A DNA stretch of 64,000 bases, from contig NZ_JBHSGG010000043.1 of the NCBI RefSeq assembly GCF_042654365.1, positions 36,095 to 100,094 on the forward strand, in the 5' to 3' direction. This stretch comes from Coralloluteibacterium thermophilum (GTDB taxonomy: Bacteria; Pseudomonadota; Gammaproteobacteria; Xanthomonadales; Xanthomonadaceae). The stretch's first letter is position 1, and each line of letters starts with the position of its first letter. Below are positions 26,076 to 33,939 of the stretch, one piece after another. A program made the position numbers and the translations under genes. The notes under the pieces were generated by a model, which saw only the letters and a list, made by a program, of their open reading frames with translations, was not told the origin of the DNA and searched no databases.

Positions 26076-26185
26076 ATCTAAAGGGTAATCTTTGGGGTCT
26101 ATTCAGCTAGAAACTATGAGCCCTTCTCCGGGGGGGCTGGGGATCGAAGGAATGGCCGGTCGAGAATGTGCTCCTTCCAAAGCCC

Positions 26186-27925
26186 TCATGGGGCGATCTT
26201 CGAGTCGATGCACTCGGAAAAGACGTCTAGGTCAGGGTCATAGACTGAAGACCGGACTTGCATGAGACCAAGTACGGAGTGAAACAGGTTGTCGTGGCTG
26301 AGCGAATTGCCCGCCTGACGCTTGACGCAGCGCACATCGATGCCAGCGTTGTCGCGCATTCCCGGAGAAATCCACACCACCATCGGCACCTTGATCTGGG
26401 TTTCCGGTGCGATCGCGTAGGGGAAGCCGTGCAGGTAAAGGTTTCCTTCACCTAGGGACTCGCCGTGGTCCGAGAGATAGATCATCGCGGTATCGTGCGA
26501 TCGATCCTGCGCAAGCATCCGGATGGTCCTTGCCAGAAAGTCATCGGTCTCCAGGATGGCGTTGTCGTAGGCGTTGACGATCTCTTCCCGGCTGCATTTT
26601 CCGAGGTCCGGGCTCCTGCAGTCCGGGACGAAACGTCGCAGCGACGGCGGATATCGCTTGAAGTAGCTGGGGCCGTGGTTCCCGAGTTGATGGAGCACGA
26701 CGACGACATCGCCCGGATTGTCGTCGATGGCATCGTGCAGTCCCTGCAGCATCACGGCGTCGCGGCACGCCTGATCGTCGCAAAGCGGGTCGGCGCGCGG
26801 TTCACGGTATGACTCGAACGCCAACCCGGCGCATACGCCCTTGCACCCGGTCTGGTTGTCGCGCCAGAGCGTCCTGATGCCTGCGCGCTCCAGTACATGC
26901 AGCAGGGATTCGGATCCACGGATGAGCTGCTGGTCGTAGTTCCGCCTTCCGGTGGCCGAGAACATGCACGGAACCGAGACCTCGGTGTTCGATCCGCAGG
27001 CCGTGACATCCGTGAAATTGATGACGTCCAGTGACGACAATTGCGGGGTCGTCTGCCGGCGGTAGCCGCTCAGTCCCCAGTTCTGGGCGCGGACGGTTTC
27101 GCCGACCACGATCACCAGCAGGTGGGGCTTGGTTGACGGTCCGTGGCCCACCAGTCGCGCATCGGCCCCGATGACGCGGCGGGGTGCATCCGCCACGCGC
27201 GCGTCTTCCCCGAGAACCCGGGGGATCGAGACGAGATAGTTGCCTGGCGCGATCAGGTAGCGCAGGGATTTGTGGTTCCGCATCAGTGACGACAGGTCGT
27301 CAAAACACGTCGCCAGCACCAGTCCGGTCAGCGCGATGACGGCGAGCAGGAACACCAGACGGCGAGCCAGACTGCGCTTCCACCCGTACGTCCTGATCTG
27401 CGTCCACCAGACGAGCGCCGAGGGCAGAACGCCCAGGGCGAGCACGGACAACGCCAGGCCCGGCGTCAGCAGCTCAAGGGCCTCCGCCGTATCGGTTCGC
27501 AGTACGTTCCGGATCATGCTGGGATCGAGATGGACCGCATAGCGATCCGCAAAGTAAGCGGCCGCCGCAGTCGCCATCAAAAGCAGCGTCAGCAGCGGTT
27601 TGACCGTCCAGCGATTCAATACGAGCCCGAGCAGGATCGCATGCAGGCCCGCGATCGCGAGGCCAGCGCTGGCGAGCAGACGCCAGCTGCCGGGCTGATC
27701 CAGCACGCCCGTTTCCCTGACGCCCGACCAGAATGCCCCGTTTGCGGTGGCGACGAAGAACACGCTTGCGATGGCGATGAGGCCTTCCACGCTGATCGAG
27801 GGCCTGAGCCCCGCAAGCCGTCGATCAGCCGAGGAGTACAGGAGTCCCTGCGTCGCCGCTGAAAGCTCCGGCCTGCTCGGTCCGCGGCCTCCCTTTTGCG
27901 TTCTCCACAGTCGATGGCCGGTCAC
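26186..27925 (-). CDS. EptA-like lipid A phosphoethanolamine transferase
   Basis: An inner-membrane enzyme of the EptA/MCR superfamily, 579 aa from the chosen start, with about five N-terminal membrane helices and a periplasmic alkaline-phosphatase-like domain. Catalytic residues are clear: LVIVVGETVRAQNWG (metal Glu), CGSNTEVSVPCMFS with nucleophile T314, HQLGNHGPSYFKRYPP, and YLSDHGESLGE (Asp-His). It moves phosphoethanolamine from phosphatidylethanolamine to lipid A phosphates, lowering negative charge. The GTG start at 27925 overlaps the stop of the LAB_N gene (GTGA) and suits coupling, but gives ~30 residues more than usual, so a later start near RPSISVEGLIAIAS is possible. No disulfide analysis was done; it is not claimed to be an mcr gene. 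Confidence 0.87.
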   Translation of the reverse strand: MTGHRLWRTQKGGRGPSRPELSAATQGLLYSSADRRLAGLRPSISVEGLIAIASVFFVATANGAFWSGVRETGVLDQPGSWRLLASAGLAIAGLHAILLGLVLNRWTVKPLLTLLLMATAAAAYFADRYAVHLDPSMIRNVLRTDTAEALELLTPGLALSVLALGVLPSALVWWTQIRTYGWKRSLARRLVFLLAVIALTGLVLATCFDDLSSLMRNHKSLRYLIAPGNYLVSIPRVLGEDARVADAPRRVIGADARLVGHGPSTKPHLLVIVVGETVRAQNWGLSGYRRQTTPQLSSLDVINFTDVTACGSNTEVSVPCMFSATGRRNYDQQLIRGSESLLHVLERAGIRTLWRDNQTGCKGVCAGLAFESYREPRADPLCDDQACRDAVMLQGLHDAIDDNPGDVVVVLHQLGNHGPSYFKRYPPSLRRFVPDCRSPDLGKCSREEIVNAYDNAILETDDFLARTIRMLAQDRSHDTAMIYLSDHGESLGEGNLYLHGFPYAIAPETQIKVPMVVWISPGMRDNAGIDVRCVKRQAGNSLSHDNLFHSVLGLMQVRSSVYDPDLDVFSECIDSKIAP

Positions 27926-28260
27926 GGCAGAGCACCGTGATCCGGGCCGGAACCGTGTCCGCTGCGCGGGCGCAGATCCAGATAGAGGCTGTATGCCGCG
28001 GTGAAGGCCGGCAGCAGGTTTTGCAGCACGCCGACCGCATCCTGCTTGTTTGAAAACAGGAAGTAGGCAAGGGCCATGAGGCTTCCAGCCAGGCTCATGT
28101 ACCAGAACAGGCGGGGAATGACCGGCCTGCCGGCACGCCGGCTCGCCAGGAACTGGACGACCCAGCGGGCACCGAACATCAGCGCGCCGGTCACGCCGAT
28201 GAGCTTCCAGGGTGTCAGGACGATCCCGGTCCAGGCGAGCCAAGCGATGGAGTCGTTCAT
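27922..28260 (-). CDS. LAB_N domain protein (lipid A biosynthesis N-terminal type)
   Basis: A 112-aa membrane protein of the LAB_N family (PF07578 type): TPWKLIGVTGALMFGARWVV, QFLASRRAGRPVIPRLFWYM, SLAGSLMALAYFLFSNKQDA, VGVLQNLLPAFTAAYSLYLD, three hydrophobic segments in all. Such proteins commonly sit next to GT2 and GT39 genes of lipid-linked sugar systems; their exact role is unclear, perhaps helping flip or organise the lipid-linked sugar. Its ATG overlaps the GT2 stop (ATGA) and its TGA overlaps the start of the EptA-like gene. Confidence 0.85.
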   Translation of the reverse strand: MNDSIAWLAWTGIVLTPWKLIGVTGALMFGARWVVQFLASRRAGRPVIPRLFWYMSLAGSLMALAYFLFSNKQDAVGVLQNLLPAFTAAYSLYLDLRPRSGHGSGPDHGALP

Positions 28261-28988
28261 GGCCGGGTCTCCTGGACGGGTCGGCTGTGTGCGCGCACAT
28301 GGCGTGCGACGAGCCACGACACGCCAAGCAGGTCCCGGATGCCCACGAGCGCCCGTCCGAAGTTGGTGTACTTGGACCTTCCGGCTCCCCGGGGACGGTG
28401 GTTCACCGGCACACTGACCGTGCGCCAGCCCGCCCGCTGCATGAGCGCGGGCAGGTAGCGGTGCATGTGGTTGAATGCGGGCAGCGAAAGGAAGGCTTCC
28501 CGCTCGAACAGCTTGATCCCGCAACCCGTATCCGGTGTGCCGTCGTGCAGGAAGCTGCGCCGGATGCGGTTGGCCAGCCGTGACGCAATCCGCTTGGCCG
28601 GCCCGTCGTTGCGCGTGACGCGCCAGCCGGCGATCAGCTTCACGTCCGACGGCGATTTCTCTAGGTGAGCGATCAGCTTAGGGATGTCGGCGGGATCATT
28701 CTGGCCGTCGCCGTCGAGTGTCGCGATCCATGAGCCGTATGCGTTCTGCACGCCGGTCAGCAGGGCGACGCTCTGTCCATAGCACGCTTCGTGCTGGATT
28801 AGTCGCAACTCGGGGATCTCGTTCTTCAGCGCCAGGACCACCTGCGCGGTGCCGTCGCTCGAACCGTCGTCGACGCAGACGATGTCGAATGCAACGCGGC
28901 CATGCAGGTGCTGCGACACTTCGCGCACCAGCGACGCGATGTTGTCGCGTTCGTTGAGCACGGGGATGACGACGGAAAACAGATTCAT
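28257..28988 (-). CDS. DPM1/ArnC-like GT2 polyprenyl-phosphate glycosyltransferase
   Basis: A 243-aa GT2 enzyme that probably transfers a sugar from a nucleotide donor to undecaprenyl phosphate. Seen: VVIPVLNERDNIASLVREV, the nucleotide-binding VDDGSSDGT, the metal site TLDGDGQNDPADIP, the acceptor-site DTGCGIKLFER, HRYLPALMQRAG and NHRPRGAGRSKY. There is no C-terminal membrane pair, so it resembles DPM1 and rhizobial RgtE (dodecaprenyl-phosphate galacturonate synthase) more than full-length ArnC. Donor sugar is inferred from the ugd and epimerase genes in the same block. Confidence 0.88.
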   Translation of the reverse strand: MNLFSVVIPVLNERDNIASLVREVSQHLHGRVAFDIVCVDDGSSDGTAQVVLALKNEIPELRLIQHEACYGQSVALLTGVQNAYGSWIATLDGDGQNDPADIPKLIAHLEKSPSDVKLIAGWRVTRNDGPAKRIASRLANRIRRSFLHDGTPDTGCGIKLFEREAFLSLPAFNHMHRYLPALMQRAGWRTVSVPVNHRPRGAGRSKYTNFGRALVGIRDLLGVSWLVARHVRAHSRPVQETRP

Positions 28989-29100
28989 GGGAGGGGTCTC
29001 GGTGTTGTGGGTGTAGTGGATCCGCCGTTATGAAGTCCCCTCTTCTCCCTCATCGGCGGGAGAGACGGAGCCGAGCAGCTTCGTTGCGACATCGCCATTT

Positions 29101-30273
29101 CTAGCGATCCACGCCGAACAGATCGCGGCTGTAGACTTTTTCGGCCACATCAGCCAGGTCTGCGTTCAAGCGGTTGCTGACGATCACTTCGCTGCGGCGC
29201 TTGAACTCGGCCAGATCACCGATCACTTCGGAGTTGAAGAACGCAGGCACGTGCAGCAACGGCTCGTGCACGACCACCTCCACGCCTCTGGCCTTGAGCC
29301 GCTTCATCACGCCTTGCACGCTGCTGGAGCGGAAGTTGTCGCTGCCAGCCTTCATCACCAGCCGGTGAATGCCGACCACGCGCGGCTTGCGGCGCAGGAT
29401 GTCGTCGGCGATGAAATCCTTGCGCGTGGTGTTGGCATCGACGATGGCGCGGATCAGGTTTTGCGGCACATGGCAGTAGTTGGCCAGCAGTTGCCGGGTG
29501 TCCTTGGGCAGGCAGTAGCCGCCGTAGCCGAATGAGGGGTTGTTGTAGTGATCACCGATGCGCGGGTCCAGGCACACGCCGTCGATGATCTGGCGCGTGT
29601 CCAGCGCATTGATCGCGGCGTAGGTGTCCAGCTCGTTGAAGAAGGCCACGCGCATCGCGAGGAAGGTGTTGGCGAACAGCTTGATCGCCTCGGCTTCGGT
29701 GTTGCCAGTCAGCAGTACGGGGGCATCGCGATGCGTGCTGGCGGCCAGCAGCAGGTCGGCCAGTTCGCGTCCGCGTGCTGAGTGTTCGCCCACCACGATG
29801 CGCGACGGTTGGAGGCTGTCATGCAGCGCCGAGCCTTCGCGCAGGAACTCGGGCGAGAACACGATGTTGTCCGTGCGCAGTTCGCGTTTGAGCGAATCGG
29901 TGAATCCGACCGGCACGGTGGATTTGATGACGATCAGCGCGTTTGGACACAGCGCCGTGACATCGTGCGCCACGGTTTTCACCGAGTCGGTGTCGAAGCG
30001 GTCGGTTTCCGGGTCGTAGTTGGTCGGCGTGGCGACGATCACGTAATCCACGCCCGCATATGCCTGGCGTGCATCGCTCGTGGCGCGCAGGCGCAGCGGG
30101 TGGTTGCGCAGGTGTGCTTCGATGCCGGGATCGGCAATCGGCGAGGTGCGATTGTTGATCGCCGCCACGCGTGCCGTGTCGATGTCCAGCACGGTCACGT
30201 CGTGATCGCGTGCCAGCATCACCGCGTTGGCCAGTCCGACGTAGCCGCCGCCTGCTATGGCGATGCGCTTCAT
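29101..30273 (-). CDS. ugd: UDP-glucose 6-dehydrogenase
   Basis: A 390-aa enzyme oxidising UDP-glucose to UDP-glucuronate with two NAD+. The Rossmann start RIAIAGGGYVGLANAVMLA, the VIVATPTNYDPE and LIVIKSTVPVGFTDSL segments, the FSPEFLREGSALHD substrate loop and the catalytic-cysteine motif GYGGYCLPKDTRQLL are all present. Length matches the E. coli Ugd type (388 aa). Its start overlaps the stop of the epimerase gene (ATGA). It supplies UDP-glucuronate for that epimerase. Confidence 0.95.
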   Translation of the reverse strand: MKRIAIAGGGYVGLANAVMLARDHDVTVLDIDTARVAAINNRTSPIADPGIEAHLRNHPLRLRATSDARQAYAGVDYVIVATPTNYDPETDRFDTDSVKTVAHDVTALCPNALIVIKSTVPVGFTDSLKRELRTDNIVFSPEFLREGSALHDSLQPSRIVVGEHSARGRELADLLLAASTHRDAPVLLTGNTEAEAIKLFANTFLAMRVAFFNELDTYAAINALDTRQIIDGVCLDPRIGDHYNNPSFGYGGYCLPKDTRQLLANYCHVPQNLIRAIVDANTTRKDFIADDILRRKPRVVGIHRLVMKAGSDNFRSSSVQGVMKRLKARGVEVVVHEPLLHVPAFFNSEVIGDLAEFKRRSEVIVSNRLNADLADVAEKVYSRDLFGVDR

Positions 30274-31262
30274 GCGGCGGCTCCCGTGCGATGCCCGTAG
30301 TAATCGCGGTGCCAGGCGACGAAGCGTTCCAGCCCCTCGGCAAGACTGGTGCGTGGCGCATAGCCCAGATCGCGTGCGGCCAGCGAAATATCGGCGCGCG
30401 TACTCAACACATCGCCCGGTTGCATCGGCAGCAGGATGCGTTTGGCGGATCGACCGAGCAGGCGTTCGAGATGGCTCACCATCGCGTCCAGCCGCTCGGG
30501 ACGGTCATTGCCGAAGTTGTAGACGCGGTGCGGTGCGCCGCCTTCGGCGAAAACCGGCTCGCTTTCCAGCAGGCGCACGACGCCATCCACCACGTCATCG
30601 ACGAAGGTGAAGTCGCGCTCCATGTCGCCACCGTTGTAGAGGTCGATGGCCTCGCCGCGCAGGATGGCGTTGGTGAACTTGAAGTACGCCATGTCCGGGC
30701 GGCCCCACGGGCCGTAGACGGTGAACAGGCGCAGGCCGGTCATCGGAATCCGGTACAGGTGCGCGTAGGCGTGGCCGATCAGCTCGTTGGCCTTCTTGGT
30801 GGCGGCGTACAGCGACACCGGCGTGTCGGTGCGGTCCTCCAAGCAGAACGGCTGCTTGACGTTGGCGCCATAGACCGAGGACGAGGAGGCATAGACCAGA
30901 TGCCGCACGCCGTGGCGGCGTGCGCCTTCGAGCACGGTCAGGAACCCGGTGAGGTTGCTGTCGATGTAGGTGAACGGCGCGTCGAGCGAATAACGCACGC
31001 CGGCTTGTGCGCCCAGATGCAGGATCGCGTCGAAGCGGTGGGCATCGAACAGTGCGGCCATCGCTTCGCGGTCGGCCAAGTCGATACGTTGAAACGTGAG
31101 GCCGGGCTGGCCTTCAAGCTGTGCTAAACGGTGGTGCTTGAGGGCCACCTCGTAGTAGGTGTTGAGATTGTCGATGCCGAGCACGCGATGCCCGTTCGCC
31201 AGCAGGCGGCGTGCGCTGTGGAACCCGATGAACCCGGCTGCGCCTGTCAGGAGGATGTTCAT
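30270..31262 (-). CDS. NAD-dependent epimerase, UDP-glucuronate 4-epimerase-like
   Basis: A 330-aa extended short-chain dehydrogenase. It has the GAAGFIGFHSARRLLANG nucleotide motif, VLGIDNLNTYYEVALK, YASSSSVYGANVKQPF, the catalytic YAATK, and LRLFTVYGPWGRPDMAYFKF. The last is typical for the CapI/LspL group that converts UDP-glucuronate to UDP-galacturonate. Together with Ugd it would make UDP-GalA from UDP-glucose. The exact epimerase specificity is inferred from this pairing and motif. Confidence 0.9.
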   Translation of the reverse strand: MNILLTGAAGFIGFHSARRLLANGHRVLGIDNLNTYYEVALKHHRLAQLEGQPGLTFQRIDLADREAMAALFDAHRFDAILHLGAQAGVRYSLDAPFTYIDSNLTGFLTVLEGARRHGVRHLVYASSSSVYGANVKQPFCLEDRTDTPVSLYAATKKANELIGHAYAHLYRIPMTGLRLFTVYGPWGRPDMAYFKFTNAILRGEAIDLYNGGDMERDFTFVDDVVDGVVRLLESEPVFAEGGAPHRVYNFGNDRPERLDAMVSHLERLLGRSAKRILLPMQPGDVLSTRADISLAARDLGYAPRTSLAEGLERFVAWHRDYYGHRTGAAA

Positions 31263-31482
31263 GCGATGCGGCCTTCGCTCGCATTCGATGTCCGATGCCT
31301 AGCCGGCAGGCACGTCGCAGCCGGAGAGCCAAGCGTTCTTGAGACCGGCAATAGGCAAACGATCTTGCGGGCCTCCTTGCGGGCCTCATTGCGCGCAGGG
31401 GGTACTACCGAGATCGAGTCCGGAGCCACCGATGATGTCGAGCTGGCCTGACAGGTGTCCGTATAGGGGAATGCAGCGTGCT

Positions 31483-33183
31483 TCATGGCTGACTCTCCAT
31501 CCTGTCGGCGTCGCTCGCACGTCCGGGTAACAGCCACCACGTCCGCCGGTTGGCGACACCCAGCGCAACCAGCTCGCCGTCGCGAAATCCTTGCGGAATT
31601 GCCGAGCCCACGATGAGCAGCCACCTATCCTCTGGTGCCTGTGCCTGCCACGTGAGCGCGCTTTCGAGTTGATCTACCTCCGGCCGGTTGAAACCGAACT
31701 CCGTGGTCGGCGATTGACTCATCAGTAGCTGCTGCTCGCGCCATCCCACTAGACCGAGTTGCGCATCCGGGCCGATTTGTCGCGCAACGGTTTCCATAAG
31801 TCCGCGAGACGAGCTTGAATCGTTGAGGACAACGGCGCCGCCGATGCCGAATGCGATCCATATTCCCGCCAGACCGACGAGGGTGCCGGCAACGACCCGC
31901 TCGCTCATGGCGACGATGGCCCCGAACGCCGCCGGCAGCGCCATGGAGAGCACTAGCCAAGCTGCACCTTCCGAGCCTAGGGACATGCCGCGCGCCAGCA
32001 GGAGACGACTCTCAAAGCCCGGATCGGTGAACAGCATCGCAAGGCCCGCTACGAAGAGCGTAAGGGCCAGAACCACAATGAATCCGAGGAGCAGCAGGCG
32101 TGGCCCGTCGCGTCTCAGCAGCCCAGGAAGAAGCGGTGCGAACGCCAGGCATGCCAATGGCAGCGCCGGCAGGATGTACATGTCCCGCTTGCCCGACGGA
32201 ATCGAGAAGAACAGGACGATCAGCAACCAACCTCCCAGCAGGAGCAGGTAGCGTGGATCGCCCCGGAAGATGCGTCGTTTCCAGGGCGCAAGCGCCCAAG
32301 GCACCGCCAGCATCAGCGGCAACCACGCACTCACCATCACGCCCGCGAAGTACAAGGGCGGTTTGATGTGCGTCCAGGACTCCGCATAGCGTTCGACGGT
32401 TTGCCTGAACAGGATGTCCCGGGCATAGGCCAGGTGCTCGGCGGAAGGCGCCAGCCGGACGGCTGCCAGCATGGGGCCCAGCCACAGTGAGATGGCTGTC
32501 AGTAGCGCGATCGGCCCCAGCCAGAACTTCCAGTCGCGCCACCAGGCGCTCGATATGCTGCGTTGCCACCATGTAGCGGCGATCGCTGGAATCAGCACCA
32601 GCAGCGCGATGATGCCGACGCCCTTGGTGATGACGCCTAGCCCCGCGGCGAACCACCCCAGCGTCCACATCTTCCAGTCGGGTCCCTGGAGGATGTGCCG
32701 CAGCAGGCCATAGTGCGCAAGCGTGACCCAGGCCACCAGCAGGGGATCGATCTGCGCGCGCTTCATCTGCAGGGTGAACTGCAGGGTGAAGAGCAACGCC
32801 CAGCCGGCATACAGCCCGATCTGCCGGTTCCACAGGCGGCGGCCGAGATCGTAGGTCAGCGCGATGGTCAGCAGGCCGGCCAGCAGCGACGGCAACAGGA
32901 AAGAAACCCGCAGGTTCCCCGTGGCCCAGTACAACGCCGCCTGCATCCACATGAACAGCGGTGGCTTGTCCGAGTAGAGTTCAAGTCCCCGATGTGGGAA
33001 CAACCAGTCGCCGCTTTCCACCATCTGTTTGGCCACGAGCGCAAAGCGAGGCTCGTCGGCAGGCCAGGGGTCTCGTAGTCCTAGTCCGGCACCGAGCACC
33101 GCGAGGGCGGTGAGCAGCAGGATGCCAATGCCTGGCGAACGGAACTGATTGAAGTTCAGGCGAAGAGATGCGGCTGCCGTCAT
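31483..33183 (-). CDS. GT39-family (ArnT/RgtA-like) membrane glycosyltransferase
   Basis: A 566-aa integral membrane enzyme using a polyprenyl-phosphate sugar donor to modify LPS or lipid A on the periplasmic side. The N-terminal periplasmic loop has the acidic motif DPWPADEPRFALVAKQMVES and GLELYSDKPPLFMWMQAALY, and about a dozen hydrophobic helices follow, ending with a soluble tail. These are shared by ArnT (L-Ara4N) and Rgt (galacturonate) transferases. No arnA, arnB or arnD lies in the block, so an aminoarabinose sugar is unlikely, and galacturonate is the better guess. It is the first gene of the block. The 220 bases between it and the epimerase hold no convincing gene. Confidence 0.87.
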   Translation of the reverse strand: MTAAASLRLNFNQFRSPGIGILLLTALAVLGAGLGLRDPWPADEPRFALVAKQMVESGDWLFPHRGLELYSDKPPLFMWMQAALYWATGNLRVSFLLPSLLAGLLTIALTYDLGRRLWNRQIGLYAGWALLFTLQFTLQMKRAQIDPLLVAWVTLAHYGLLRHILQGPDWKMWTLGWFAAGLGVITKGVGIIALLVLIPAIAATWWQRSISSAWWRDWKFWLGPIALLTAISLWLGPMLAAVRLAPSAEHLAYARDILFRQTVERYAESWTHIKPPLYFAGVMVSAWLPLMLAVPWALAPWKRRIFRGDPRYLLLLGGWLLIVLFFSIPSGKRDMYILPALPLACLAFAPLLPGLLRRDGPRLLLLGFIVVLALTLFVAGLAMLFTDPGFESRLLLARGMSLGSEGAAWLVLSMALPAAFGAIVAMSERVVAGTLVGLAGIWIAFGIGGAVVLNDSSSSRGLMETVARQIGPDAQLGLVGWREQQLLMSQSPTTEFGFNRPEVDQLESALTWQAQAPEDRWLLIVGSAIPQGFRDGELVALGVANRRTWWLLPGRASDADRMESQP

Positions 33184-33345
33184 CGCACGCTCCCGCTTCC
33201 ACCGGCTTCACGCCGGCAGGCAGGACGCGCGACAACGCAGCCACCGGTCGCCAGAGGCGACCAGCCGGTACGGTCGTACATGGGGATACCCGTGAGTCTG
33301 TCTAGATGGCAGTCAACGCGGCAGAACGCCGCGAAATACTTGCGT

Positions 33346-33663
33346 TCAGACTCTGGGTGGACGCATCAGCCCATCGGGTAGAAGAGACTTCGGAGAAGGC
33401 TTCTCGGGAGTGACGAGAAGGATCTTGTCAATCGTTGCCGAGGAGAGTGGGGCAAATGGCGTGTGTCCCACCGTGTGGTGACAGTGCCCATGCGCACAAT
33501 CTTCCGCATGATCTCCAGGGGCGGAATCAGGATCAGTAACGTGCGACTGCACCGTGTCCGGTTCGACCATGCAAGCAGCTGCGTCAATCGCCGGCACGAC
33601 CACGATGATTGCCAAAAGCAACATCATGACCAACCTTCGGCTCTGGACAAGGAACTCTGACAT
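33346..33663 (-). CDS. CzcI-like small exported His/Cys protein (copy B)
   Basis: A 105-aa protein with a signal peptide (LVMMLLLAIIVVVPAIDAAA), an acidic middle, the same CAHGHCHH motif as the gene at 25554-25907, and a C-terminus LMRPPRV matching LRPPRG of copy A. Between the shared ends the sequences differ widely, so this is an old paralogue or came from another element. Unlike copy A it has no czc genes after it; the GT39 gene begins about 160 bases downstream. The 276 bases upstream (33664-33939) hold no gene and may contain its promoter. Confidence 0.65.
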   Translation of the reverse strand: MSEFLVQSRRLVMMLLLAIIVVVPAIDAAACMVEPDTVQSHVTDPDSAPGDHAEDCAHGHCHHTVGHTPFAPLSSATIDKILLVTPEKPSPKSLLPDGLMRPPRV

Positions 33664-33939
33664 GCAAAGGATTCAAGACGATCTATGAGCCCGGCGATTC
33701 AAGACAAGCAACTGACTCTCCACCGCCAGATATTGCGCCCGGGAGAGGGCATCACTTTGCCGGGGGTCCCGGCCTAGCGTCAAGACTCATGTAGAAGAAT
33801 TCGGTCGAGTTGGGCATCTCCGCCCGGCATCTGCAAAACAGTTGTTAAGTTCTGGTTTGGGCATCGTTAGGACGGTTGTCGTGGGCTGGCATGGTTCGCT
33901 TCAATCTTCGACCAGATGCAATAGCGGCCGCCCGACTCG

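Noticed and set aside
26186..27925. Naming the EptA-like gene mcr
   Set aside because: Shares the superfamily catalytic motifs only; no specific similarity to MCR proteins can be claimed without alignment.
31259..31624. Possible 121-aa gene between the GT39 and epimerase genes
   Set aside because: Overlaps the GT39 3' end, has no ribosome-binding site or recognisable domain; the gap is better left as intergenic.
26186..33183. Reading the envelope block as an arn (aminoarabinose) operon
   Set aside because: No ArnA formyltransferase/decarboxylase, ArnB aminotransferase or ArnD deformylase is present; a 4-epimerase is there instead.
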